Translations under genes and position numbers: made by a program | Part shown: positions 1 to 9,000 of the stretch, piece after piece | How positions within the stretch are numbered: the first letter of the stretch is position 1 | Layout of the letters: each line of letters starts with the position of its first letter | From: G963665595 sp963665595 | Lineage (GTDB): Bacteria > Actinomycetota > Coriobacteriia > Coriobacteriales > CADBOM01 | Assembly: GCA_963665595.2 (NCBI GenBank) | Contig: CAXXJK010000004.1 | Location: forward strand, 496,001-560,000 | Reading direction: 5' to 3' | Length of the DNA: 64,000 nt | The notes under the pieces: model-generated | Database searches by the model: none | Told to the model about the DNA's origin: nothing | The model's input: only the letters and a program-made list of their open reading frames with translations

Positions 1-270
1 TCCGGCCGTTCCAAGCGCCTTAGATTCTTGGCTCACAACTAGGTTGACTCCATATTCGCTGCCATCACCAAGAAATCGCTTGATGTAAGTTCCTTTGAAG
101 TTGGTAGCCAATATAACCTCATTAAAACCCGCTCGGGCGAGACGTTCGATCTGAATTTCGAGAACAGCCTTCTCGCCGATCGGAAGCAACGGTTTCGGTA
201 TCGCATCCGTAAAAGGCTTGAGCCTCGTTCCTAGGCCTCCCGCTAAAATAACGGCTTGTTTCTTCTGCAT
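1..270 (-). CDS. Sugar-phosphate nucleotidyltransferase, N-terminal part (runs off the window)
   Basis: The 90 visible codons begin MQKKQAVILAGGLGTRLKPF, the glycine-rich nucleotide-binding signature (GGxGTRLxPxT) of RfbA/GalU/mannose-1-phosphate guanylyltransferase enzymes, followed by PKPLLPIGEKAV (the PKP-lysine motif). Such enzymes make NDP-sugars for polysaccharide synthesis. The ATG at 268-270 follows an AAAGGTGG Shine-Dalgarno, which supports this start. It is the last visible gene of the minus-strand capsule operon, downstream of the loaP-type antiterminator. The C-terminus lies to the left of the window, so the base and sugar specificity cannot be read. Confidence 0.88.
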   Translation of the reverse strand, partial: MQKKQAVILAGGLGTRLKPFTDAIPKPLLPIGEKAVLEIQIERLARAGFNEVILATNFKGTYIKRFLGDGSEYGVNLVVSQESKALGTAG

Positions 271-518
271 CTTACTGATGTCCACCTTTCGCGCATACGA
301 CCGTCGCATACGTCCTGCTCTCAGTTGCGGTAACTACAGCGGGCGCCATATTATCGAAGATGGTACCCATGTTTGATTTCCCGCCGAGTACGATTTGGCA
401 TACAGCTGGTCTCTTTAAGCTTAAGGAAAGCCTCCCGTGCCGATAGCAAATTAGCGCTGCGCCCAAGCAGACTCACGTGTGATACGGAATCCTTCACGTT
501 ACTTGTGAATTTTTATCC
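271..518 (-). other. Gap between antiterminator and nucleotidyltransferase; possible leader, no confident gene
   Basis: This 248-bp minus-strand stretch separates the antiterminator gene from the first sugar gene. A 64-codon open frame exists here (272-466) but has no recognisable motif and I do not call it. A short inverted repeat TTCAC...GTGAA lies near 490-506. In known LoaP systems the protein acts on RNA hairpins early in the polysaccharide transcript, so a cis element here is possible; this is inference only. Confidence 0.3.
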
Positions 519-1052
519 CTACACAGGCGTGTACCCTGCCCGGTATATCTTCTTTTCTACTATCTCCAACGCAACCTTTACAGTAACGGTGCGTGCAAAC
601 ATTTTTACTTCCAAAAGAGCGGTACGCTTATGACGGTCAATCTTTTTGATCATGCCCTCGCATCCCTGCAAGGGCCCAGCAAAAACCTCTACCATGTCGT
701 TTTCGATAAACCCGATAGATTTCTCTATCACATGTGTAGGGCCGCCCGTCATCTGTATAAAGGACACCTCTTCTTCGCTCAGAGGTATGAATATGTCGTT
801 GTTGCCTAAAACGCGCGTAAGAAGTGGCACCTTTCTCAACTCCACCACCAAAGTCCGCACGTCTACGGTATCTATGAACAAATATCCCGGAAACAAAATT
901 TCTCTACGGGTGATCCATGCCCCTTGATAGCATTTCTGCATGTCACGATAGGGAATGAAGCATTCTTGGTACACCGATGAGTCAATCATCTTGAGAATCA
1001 AGTACCGCGTGCGCTCCTCGCGTCCGCCTAGCGCCTGAAGCGCATAGATCAT
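519..1052 (-). CDS. loaP: NusG-family specialised antiterminator (LoaP-like)
   Basis: A 177-aa protein with a NusG N-terminal domain (residues about 1-110; core ITRREILFPGYLFIDT, the P-G-Y-[LV]-F signature of NusG/RfaH/LoaP) and a C-terminal KOW domain (VEVFAGPLQGCEGMIKKID). It is not the housekeeping NusG, because it lies inside a capsule operon just after cpsB and before sugar genes. LoaP and RfaH proteins suppress termination in long polysaccharide operons. The start is preceded by GAGAGGTGAT. The LoaP name is by family resemblance and context; a different NusG paralogue subgroup is possible. Confidence 0.85.
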   Translation of the reverse strand: MIYALQALGGREERTRYLILKMIDSSVYQECFIPYRDMQKCYQGAWITRREILFPGYLFIDTVDVRTLVVELRKVPLLTRVLGNNDIFIPLSEEEVSFIQMTGGPTHVIEKSIGFIENDMVEVFAGPLQGCEGMIKKIDRHKRTALLEVKMFARTVTVKVALEIVEKKIYRAGYTPV

Positions 1053-1209
1053 TGCATATCACCTCTCCCCATCCGTTTCATATCTTTGAAGGTGATGGCA
1101 CCCGCCCATCAGGGCGCATTCCCTCTCTCCAACGACTATTCATTCTCTCCAAAGTAGACAAGCGCGCGCCAGGCGACGACTAACCACTCTTGAAGATATG
1201 TCCCTCACC

Positions 1210-1980
1210 TCAAAGCCCGATAGTACAGAGCTCCGGGCGGTATGCGGAAACGTGCATCCGCTGATGTTTTGGTTGATACGTGCTATCAGGGGTAGCGTCA
1301 GGAAGAGGCACATCGCCACGTCCTTTGCCGTCGTACTCCCCTGCCGGAAGCATCAGGTTATGTTCATATTTCTCAAACACCGTTTTAAACACCCAGTAGT
1401 CCTCAGACACATGGGCATCTGAAGCAAGAGCGACCACATACCCCGCGTCAAGAAGCTTCTTGGCACACCGGTAGATAGGGTTAAGCCTGCCTGCCTGCGC
1501 AAAATTGGCGGAAAGCTGCAAAATGCAGCCGTTGCGCATCATGCGCTCGGCTATGCTGATGTCTGCTTGAATATAGCGATAACGCTCCGGGTGAGCGATG
1601 ATGACACGTAAGCCCTGCTCCTGCAGGCAGCACAGCACGCGCTCCCAGTTAGCAGGCATGAGAGAGGATGAAAGTTCGAGCAAAAACTCGTCTGAACCCT
1701 CAAAGCAGAATTCATGAGCACGCTCAATGCCTAGGTCGAGGAGCTTTTCTAAGCGCACCTCATAACCTAGCACCAAGTCAACGCTTTCGGTGTGACGCTT
1801 TAATTCCTCAAAGTTCTTTTTGATTAAGGCGGCATCAAAATGGCGCGACTGACAATGAGGGGTACAGACTATCTGGGTAACACCCGCGTCTTCGGCGGCC
1901 TGTAACATCTCAAGCGATTGCTTAAGAGTCTCAGACCCATCATCCACGCCATAGATGATATGGCTATGAATATCGCGCAT
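1210..1980 (-). CDS. cpsB: CpsB/YwqE-type PHP-domain protein-tyrosine phosphatase
   Basis: 256 aa. It opens MRDIHSHIIYGVDDGS, the metal-binding HxH and GVDDG motif of the PHP-family tyrosine phosphatases CpsB/Wzh/YwqE. Further metal ligands appear as CTPHCQ, IIAHPERY and ASDAHV. In Gram-positive capsule loci this enzyme dephosphorylates the tyrosine tail of CpsD and so tunes chain length. It follows cpsD on the same strand (100-bp gap) and precedes the loaP-like gene. The Shine-Dalgarno is AAAGGGGGTGG directly upstream of the ATG. The C-terminal ~40 residues beyond the last ligand motif are not obviously conserved. Confidence 0.9.
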   Translation of the reverse strand: MRDIHSHIIYGVDDGSETLKQSLEMLQAAEDAGVTQIVCTPHCQSRHFDAALIKKNFEELKRHTESVDLVLGYEVRLEKLLDLGIERAHEFCFEGSDEFLLELSSSLMPANWERVLCCLQEQGLRVIIAHPERYRYIQADISIAERMMRNGCILQLSANFAQAGRLNPIYRCAKKLLDAGYVVALASDAHVSEDYWVFKTVFEKYEHNLMLPAGEYDGKGRGDVPLPDATPDSTYQPKHQRMHVSAYRPELCTIGL

Positions 1981-2080
1981 GGTACCACCCCCTTTATGCC
2001 ACTATGCTTCGTCGCCTCATATACTGCATGCCTACCAGTTACTCATACGTCGGCCTCGCATCTGTCACTAACCACGCGTC

Positions 2081-2815
2081 CTAATGCTTGCGCTTCTCTG
2101 CCTTCTTGGCATTCTTGGCAGCCTTGCGAGAACTCCGCGAGTCGCCATAGTTGTAGTAGTAGTAATAGTCAGAAGTCTCATGCTCGCAGCCCACCATCAC
2201 GGCGCCCACGATATTCGCGCTGGCTTTTTTCAACTGCTCCACCGTGCGTTGTACAATGTCACGCTTGGTTTGCCCACGCCGCACTACCACCAGCACGCCG
2301 TCAACCAGCGAGGAGAGAACCGCCGCATCCACAAATATGCCCAGCGGAGGCGTATCAAAAATCACATAATCAAATTGCGCCGCCAGCTCGTCGATAAACG
2401 CCTTATATCTCTTGGAGGCAATCATGTCTGCCGGGTTGGGAATATAGGGTTCTGCATCGACAAAAAACAAATTGGGAATAGAGGTGGTATGAATGATGCT
2501 TGCCAGCGGAGCCTGCCCGGAAAGAAAGGCGTAGACTCCTTTGCCCTCGTGTATTGCAAATACCGTCGAGAGCGTATGGCGACGCATGTCAGCCTCCACC
2601 ACGCATACGCGGTTGCCCGAGGTTGCAATGGCGGCAGCCAGATTAAGGGTTGTAGTGGTCTTACCTTCATCGGGAAGCGCCGAGATAAGCGCGATGGTCT
2701 TAATGGGAGAATCAAGCGAGGAAAACCGTATGTTGGCAAAAAGCGTCTTTGCGTCATTTTGCAACTCGGGGTACACGCCAATTGAGCTAAACTTCTTTCC
2801 CTTGCGCACCATCAT
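2081..2815 (-). CDS. cpsD: CpsD/Wze-type tyrosine autokinase
   Basis: 244 aa BY-kinase. Walker A is SALPDEGKTTTTLNLA (residues about 45-60), Walker A' is VVEADMRRH and Walker B is DYVIFDTPPLG. The C-terminus carries the autophosphorylation cluster DYYYYYNYGD followed by a Lys/Arg/Ala-rich tail. It partners with the adjacent membrane activator CpsC and controls polysaccharide chain length; CpsB is the cognate phosphatase. The gene starts 4 bp after the cpsC stop, with GAGGTAG overlapping the cpsC end as ribosome site, so the two are translationally close. Confidence 0.93.
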   Translation of the reverse strand: MMVRKGKKFSSIGVYPELQNDAKTLFANIRFSSLDSPIKTIALISALPDEGKTTTTLNLAAAIATSGNRVCVVEADMRRHTLSTVFAIHEGKGVYAFLSGQAPLASIIHTTSIPNLFFVDAEPYIPNPADMIASKRYKAFIDELAAQFDYVIFDTPPLGIFVDAAVLSSLVDGVLVVVRRGQTKRDIVQRTVEQLKKASANIVGAVMVGCEHETSDYYYYYNYGDSRSSRKAAKNAKKAEKRKH

Positions 2816-2819
2816 CGGT

Positions 2820-3488
2820 CTACCTCAACTTCCTGATGTCAGATATTCTGCCGACTACCGGAATGCCCAGAGCCTCTTCCATCTCTTCAGGATTCTTAAA
2901 TGATGTGTTCAGCATGTCTGCAATAACCACTACCGCAATCGCCAAGAACAGGCCCGCTAAAGCAGCTATCGCCGTATACAGCACGCGGCTCGGGCCCGAC
3001 GGGCTGGTGGGCGTGGTGGCAGGGTCGATCACATTGATGCTTTTGACGCCCATCACATCAACGGCCACCTTGGAAAGCTCGCTTGCAATCTGATTACAAA
3101 CGATAGCCGTCGTGCCGGCTGAAGACCCCGTTACCGAAATCGAGATAACACGTGTGGTGGTACCCGAGGTAACCGCTACCTTATAGCTATCGAGTGAAGG
3201 CATATTGAGATTGCTCGCCGCTCGGTCAAGCACGGTGCCCGATTTAGCCAGCGTAGAGATATCGTTACTGAGCATTTGGCTCGCAGAAAGATCACTATAG
3301 GTGGTCGAGGATGCCGCGCTGGCGCTTTCGTTCGAAGACGAGAGCACGTAGACGGTCACCGTAGCGGTGTAGACATCTTTCAAAACACCCCAGCAAAATG
3401 CAGCAGTCACCAAGGCAAACACCAGAGGAAACACTATGACAAGCGCCAATTTCTTCCGTAGTAATCCCAGTAATTCCAATAACGTCAT
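2820..3488 (-). CDS. cpsC: CpsC/Wzz-type chain-length determinant, membrane activator of CpsD
   Basis: 222 aa, first gene of the visible capsule operon. The N-terminus has a basic segment (LLRKKLA) followed by a transmembrane helix (residues about 14-35). The middle is a Ser/Thr-rich extracellular domain, and a second transmembrane helix lies near residues 175-195 after a proline-rich turn (ATTPTSPSGPSR), the classic Wzz/CpsC layout. Its cytoplasmic tail ends VVGRISDIRKLR, where CpsD would dock. No kinase domain is fused, so it is the split Gram-positive type. Confidence 0.9.
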   Translation of the reverse strand: MTLLELLGLLRKKLALVIVFPLVFALVTAAFCWGVLKDVYTATVTVYVLSSSNESASAASSTTYSDLSASQMLSNDISTLAKSGTVLDRAASNLNMPSLDSYKVAVTSGTTTRVISISVTGSSAGTTAIVCNQIASELSKVAVDVMGVKSINVIDPATTPTSPSGPSRVLYTAIAALAGLFLAIAVVVIADMLNTSFKNPEEMEEALGIPVVGRISDIRKLR

Positions 3489-3800
3489 CAGTGTTCTTTC
3501 TCTTAAACCATACGAGCACCGGTAACAATACTCTTGAGGTTAGTGAGTCAACCGTTTCGAGTCAACCGTTGCTTGAGTTTTTGAAGATAGCAGCGTAATA
3601 CTATCATGTAGATTAGCCTCTTATCCTGCGCAAAAGCCTAGGAACCCGTATGCGGGCCGACTTCAATACCTCAAGCAACACTTGATTTACACTTTACCAC
3701 TAGAGCGCGAATAATAGAACCCGAGTGAGAGTAAAAAAGCTGGTTGCTTAAGGTAAAACCCTTGGTTACGGTGCAGGTATGGTTATTTATGAGGTTATAG
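3489..3800. other. Upstream region of the capsule operon
   Basis: About 310 bp without a gene. It should hold the capsule promoter on the minus strand. The only clear structure is the 14-bp-period direct repeat listed separately. No convincing canonical -10/-35 pair stands out. Confidence 0.5.
3545..3570 (-). promoter_or_regulatory. Direct repeat upstream of the capsule operon, candidate regulator site
   Basis: The 12-mer GAGTCAACCGTT occurs twice (3545-3556 and 3559-3570), giving a 14-bp period. On the minus strand it reads AACGGTTGACTC twice, each containing a TTGACT that resembles a -35 hexamer. It lies about 60-80 bp upstream of the cpsC start. It could be a tandem regulator site or a duplicated -35 element; no matching regulator can be assigned. 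Confidence 0.4.
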
Positions 3801-3989
3801 TTATTTTATAAACCGATCGTAGGACACTTCCAAAAAGCGGCAGATCGCAGCGTACTCGTCAACGCTAAGCTTGCGACGTCCCGCAAGGATGTCGCACATG
3901 GTATGAGGAGAGACATTGATAGAGTCCGCAAGGGCGCGCTGTTTGATTCCTTTGACTTTGATGTATTCAGCAATGTGTTCGTAAACCAT
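3801..3989 (-). CDS. Small XRE/Cro-type helix-turn-helix protein
   Basis: 62 aa starting MVYEHIAEYIKVKGIKQRAL; essentially one HTH_3 domain (KQRALADSINVSPHTMCDILAGRRKLSVDE, read in two halves: helix 2 ALADSINV, recognition helix SPHTMCDIL). I chose the ATG at 3987-3989 because GGAGTG lies about 9 bases upstream; an upstream in-frame ATG at 4049 has no such site. It stands alone between the capsule operon and an orphan membrane gene, with no partner toxin or phage gene nearby. Its target is unknown. Confidence 0.75.
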   Translation of the reverse strand: MVYEHIAEYIKVKGIKQRALADSINVSPHTMCDILAGRRKLSVDEYAAICRFLEVSYDRFIK

Positions 3990-4274
3990 AATAGTTTCAC
4001 TCCAATTCGGTATAGCGAGCAGTCTGCTCAGCTTGATGTATACATTCACGTTCTCGGACGAATTACCTAAGAGTTATAGCCGCATGTTGTGTGTTCATCG
4101 TGCGCATACAACCACCAACTTTCAAGTATTGCTGGGGAAAATTAACCTACTTGAAACTGACTCAGAAACAAGGTCGTGACATGCCGCGGTACCGTTATAG
4201 ATTTTCAGTAACTCTTAAAATTTCACGGTCAGCATAAACCTCCCCATTATCTCTGGCCTACACACAACGCCCTA
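3990..4274. other. Intergenic, nothing recognisable
   Basis: About 285 bp between the XRE gene and the orphan membrane protein. No gene, repeat or strong hairpin seen. Confidence 0.5.
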
Positions 4275-4823
4275 TCAGGACAACCAACGAGAAGTAACTT
4301 CCAAAAGCGAATATGTCCCCTTATAAGAGGTAAAATTCACCTGATGGATGAGCGACTGGTTTTCTATAGGCACCGTCTGCCACGAGACTTTCAGCGTATC
4401 CCCTGTTGCCACAGGACGAGACAGCGTGCGCGGCATCCATTTACCCAGTAGAATATAGGCAGATTCTGTGTTGTTAGCAAATGTCTCTCCAACAAAGGTA
4501 CGCGTCATCGTTGAGGAGGAATCATCGGCTGGCGCAGTTATCATGATGCCGTTAACGTACCTGCTGCCATCGTTGAAATCGTTAACAGCAAGAGCTCGCT
4601 GGTTAAAACCCCAGATAGAGAGAAGTAGAACAACAAGTAGCAGAAAGAGCCGAAAAGCGACAAAGCAGACAGATCGACACGCAATTGTCAGACTTCTAAA
4701 CGACAGCGCAGCATATTCCTCATACACGGTAATACTGTTTGCATAAGAGTAGAAACTCGGAAGGGACGGTATCCCCTCCCGCACAGAACTGAGCGGGTAT
4801 GTCAGCGCATGCGAAACGTTCAT
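4275..4823 (-). CDS. Hypothetical single-pass membrane protein
   Basis: 182 aa, not recognised. Residues about 55-75 (FRLFLLLVVLLLSIWGF) form one strong transmembrane helix. The preceding ~54 residues are moderately polar and the ~105 residues after it are Ser/Thr-rich with a beta-like pattern and no Cys, which suggests an N-in, C-out protein with a small extracellular domain. No convincing Shine-Dalgarno precedes the ATG, so the true start may be internal. It lies between the XRE gene and a broken IS3 transposase, so it could be accessory DNA or a gene remnant. Confidence 0.45.
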   Translation of the reverse strand: MNVSHALTYPLSSVREGIPSLPSFYSYANSITVYEEYAALSFRSLTIACRSVCFVAFRLFLLLVVLLLSIWGFNQRALAVNDFNDGSRYVNGIMITAPADDSSSTMTRTFVGETFANNTESAYILLGKWMPRTLSRPVATGDTLKVSWQTVPIENQSLIHQVNFTSYKGTYSLLEVTSRWLS

Positions 4824-5090
4824 GTTAATGATGGATTTCTACGCAGTTTTCAAAAACAAATACAAACTCGCGAAATACGGAAGAAAGGCTGTTGGTATAC
4901 ACACGACTATGCACAATATCCCCTTTCCGATGTCAAAATACAATACCCTCAAGACTGAGTTTACTCTAGGAAAACGACAACTGCAAGAACTAAATTAAAG
5001 CATTGCTTGACTGCGGACTGCCAATGGACCCCAGATAATCGGCCATAAAGCACCTAACGGTTAAAGACATTGTTAAGTTTGAAACTATAA

Positions 5091-5690
5091 TCAACAGATG
5101 CCACATCGTCTGGTCCGTTTTCTTTTTGCTACGAGATGTTCCTCGCACATGATGCGTCGTATTACTTTCTCAGATACTGTGATACCTTCTTCCTCGCGGA
5201 GGGCTGTCTGAATACGTCGATACCCATACGAATCATTACTTCTATGAAAAATTACCTTCACCAGAGCGCGCAACTCCGCCTGGTCATCATCGCGCAGAGA
5301 GGTATGACGCGCAACAAAATAGCTACTTTTTGAAAGTTTGAAGTGTATGAGAAGATCTTTAAGATGATATTTTGGGCGAAGAATGTCGACCGCTGCGGCC
5401 TTCTGAGCATTAGATATATCCTTATGAGAGAGACGGGCGCTTTCCCTTAATACCTGTATGGTAGCTTTCAGACAATCGTTTTGAAATTCCAGGAAACGGA
5501 CTCGCTCCAAAGAGGAGCCAAACATACCATAGGAAAATTCTAGATCAGATGTCATGTACAACGCGCGATCTTGAATCTCCCCCGAGTGAAAATTACCTCG
5601 CTCTAACCCATTACCTTTCATACGCAGCACCTCGATATCTTTGAATAAATTGACATTCCATTTTTGATTCAAGTACAATCTTGTCCGCAC
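5091..5690 (-). pseudogene. IS3-family transposase (OrfB) fragment
   Basis: The 199-codon frame carries the N-terminal HTH_21-type region typical of IS3/IS150 OrfB: SNDSYGYRRIQTALREEEG, VSEKVIRRIMCEEHL and VAKRKRTRR. It then stops (RRCGIC*). The whole catalytic DDE (rve) domain that should follow is missing and is not found downstream to 4824. The first ~90 residues may be the C-terminal part of OrfA fused in frame. It is a dead remnant. Confidence 0.8.
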
Positions 5691-5957
5691 AATGTATAAT
5701 TATGTATACTAAACATTATATTTTAAAGCGAATAAACATTCCGAAATACGGTAGTAATATACTCAAATTCAGAAAAACAAAAACTATCTTTACTAAAACT
5801 ACAGTGTCGGTTTAAATAAAACTACCAAAATACACAATAGAAAGCCTATAAAGAATATTTCAATGCAACTATTCGATACATTGGTTCCACAAATTTCACT
5901 CACCTTGTTGCATTATCGACAGATTGTTTTTGCTCGCGCAGATATTGTCCACAAAGC
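5691..5957. other. AT-rich intergenic, nothing recognisable
   Basis: About 270 bp of AT-rich DNA between the IS3 remnant and the terminator of the first giant surface gene. No gene seen. Confidence 0.5.
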
Positions 5958-5985
5958 AGTAAGGGTCGCATACGCGACCCTTACT
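5958..5985 (-). terminator. Hairpin downstream of surface protein 1
   Basis: AGTAAGGGTCGC (5958-5969) pairs with GCGACCCTTACT (5974-5985), a perfect 12-bp stem with loop ATAC. It lies 25 bp after the stop of the 6010-9420 gene. No clear U-run follows, so it is a terminator-like hairpin. Nearly the same hairpin recurs after the two sister genes. Confidence 0.6.
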
Positions 5986-6009
5986 CGTAACTCTGTATGT
6001 GTGTAGCTG

Positions 6010-9000
6010 CTACCCTATGACGTCGCGTATAGATATGGTAATCATCTTAGCCATACTGGCACGCCAGGCAGCGTCACGGGGGTTCATCACAAAGACACCG
6101 CCACCACTGTTGACGCCTCCTATGATGCCCCAAGAGGCACACCATTCAACGTTAGCCAGTGCCCAATCAGAAACCTCATCCATACCTTGTATATGGCTGT
6201 AGTCAACCGGACCGGTCTGAGCTCCCTTGACGGGATCTATAACCCGTACATAGCGTGTAATCATGGCGCAGAGTTCTTCTCGTGATATCAGGTTATCGGG
6301 TGCTACATGCGTATACTCAGGCCCATAGCCTGTCATAACGCCTACTGCCTTTGCCCAGTTGATAGCGGCGGTGTAATAGACTCCGGTCGCTTCATCATCA
6401 AATACCGCAGTAGTGGCATAGTTACTTGGGTCAATAGTTGAACCATAGATAGCAATAAGAGAAGGATCTTCGTTACACGCTGCGCGATAGAGAATTGTTG
6501 CTACCTGACCGCGTGAGATGAAATCAAGTGGACCGAACTCGGTGGTACCGGCATACCCACTCATAAGATCATTTTCAACCACATAGGTAAGCCAGCCATC
6601 GGTGATATACCACATGTCATAGCTTACATCGCTGAACCTGACGACCGTAAAGTCAGTGCTATTAGTAGCGGTATAGTTACCGATACCGGTGATAGTAGCA
6701 GTAGCCGTACCGTTTACGGTGTTATTGGTATAGCTTTTGGTGTAGTCAACTCCTAAGGCAAGAGTCGTAGCACCGTCAGTGACAGCAAGCGTTGGTTCTA
6801 CGGGCACACCTACATAGAGCTTCTTGGAGATGGGTGCTATCACACTTGAGGCTATGCTTTTAGGGATGATATTGAAGGTGGCATCGAGTGTTCCGCTAAA
6901 GCTACCTATGCCGGTAACGGTTACCGTTGCCGTACCAAGGTTTACGTTATCAGCATAGCCCAGCGTGTAATCGGCATCTTTGACAAGCGGCGTACCGCTA
7001 TAGGTAACGGTTGGCTCAGGAGTGATTGCGCTTCCCGTATAGGTCACATCAGAGATCGGGGCCACGCTTGCATCTGCTATATTGCGGGCCACGATATCAA
7101 ATGTGGCGCTCGTGCTACCCGTGCAATTACCCATACCCGCTATGGTGATAGTAGCCGTTCCCATGTTTACGTTATCTGAGTAAGAAGGCGTGTAGTCGGT
7201 GCCTTCTATCAAGGTAACGGTGTCTGCGCCATTGGAATAGGTAAGAACAGGAGCAGGCGTGATCGCAGAACCCGTGTAGTCATAGGTATCAGGAGTAAGC
7301 GTTACCACAGCACCTGCAATATCAACAGAGTTCTGAGGAAGGATCTGCCCACTATATCCTAGGCTCAGCCAGTTCTCAAGGGCTGAGGTATGGATGATGG
7401 AGTTGTCATTGCAATAGATATCAGTAAGCAGGGAGTTGGCACTGGTATCCAGCGAGATAAGAGCGTTGTTATAGCAGTAGAGAACCCCCAGGGCTAGATT
7501 GTTGCTGAGGTCTAGAGCACGTATTTGATTGGTGTCGCAATCAAGCCACTCAAGAAGGGTGCTGCTGCTTACATCAAGAGAAGTAATCATATTGGTGTTG
7601 CAGTCAAGCCATTTCAGTGCGCTAGCACCACTTAAGTTAAGCGAAGCGAGAGCGTTGTAGTTACAGTGCAATTCCGTCAGAACAGCGTTGTTACTTACAT
7701 CAAGTGCGATAAGGGCGTTGTGATCACAAGCCAATAGCGTGAGATCGGTGTTAGCACTTACATCAAGAGAAGTAATCGAGTTCAAATTACAGATAAGCTC
7801 ACGTAACTCAGTATTTGAGCTTACGTCAAGAGTGGTGAGCAAGTTTTGCTCACAGTACAGATCTCTTAAGGTAACGGCTGCGCTTACATCAAGAGAAGTA
7901 AGTCCGCGTACCACAGCCCTCACACTTACCACAGAGGCTCCACCAAGAGTAGCGGGCACTGAGGGTGTGGTAGTGCCCACTACATCGGTGATATAGGTAC
8001 CATTCCCGTACGCGCCGCTACCATCAGTTACCACGGTATAGACAAACGGCGTGATGGTGAAGTTCTCGCTTTTCGTGCCACCAAAGCTACCTATGCCGGT
8101 AACGTTCACCGTTGCCGTACCGAGATCGACGTTATTGGTGTAGGACAGCGTGTAGTCAGTATCTTTGACAAGCGGCGTGCCGCTATAGGTAACTACCGGT
8201 TCAGGGGTAATAGCGCTCCCCGTCCACGTCTGCTCATAGATAGTCGAGAGCGTGGCAGTAGAGATGTCTGTGAGCTGCGGAAGTATCTGTCCTGAGTGGC
8301 CCGACGTTGCAAGCCAGGCTTCAAGAGCTGAAGTATCAACAATGTAGTTGTTGTTGCAATAAAGAGTATCCAGCAATGTATTAGCGCTTATATCAAGAGC
8401 AGTGAGCTGATTGTCGTTGCAATAAAGAGTACTCAACAATGTATTAGCGCTTATATCAAGAGAGACGAGCTGATTGTCGTAACAAAAAAGACCATTCAGC
8501 AATGCATTTGCACTGACATCAAGAGCAGTGAGCTGATTGTTGCCACAAACAAGTTGTGTCAATTGCGTATTAGCACTCGCATCAAGAGAGGTAAGCTGAT
8601 TGCTGTCACAATCAAGTTGTGCCAGCTGCGTATTTGCGCTGACATCAAGAGACGTGAGTTGATTGTGGTAACAGACAAGTCGCGTCAGTTGCGTGTTTGC
8701 GCTGACATCAAGAGAGGTAAGTTGATTGCTGCCACAATAAAGAGTATCCAGCAACGTATTTGCACTGGCATCAAGAGCGGTGAGTTGATTGAAGTCACAA
8801 ACAAGTTGTACCAGTTGCGTATTTGCACTGACATCAAGAGCGGTGAGTTGATTGCTGCCACAAACAAGTTGTACCAGTTGCGTATTTGCACTGACATCAA
8901 GAGAGGTAATTCCACACATCGCAATATACACGCTTGCTACATTCGCTCCGCCAAGTGTAACAGGAACAACCACATCAGTAATGCCACCTGTCATACCGGT

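Noticed and set aside
272..466. 64-codon minus-strand ORF after the antiterminator gene
   Set aside because: No recognisable motif or clear ribosome site; lies in what may be an untranslated leader.
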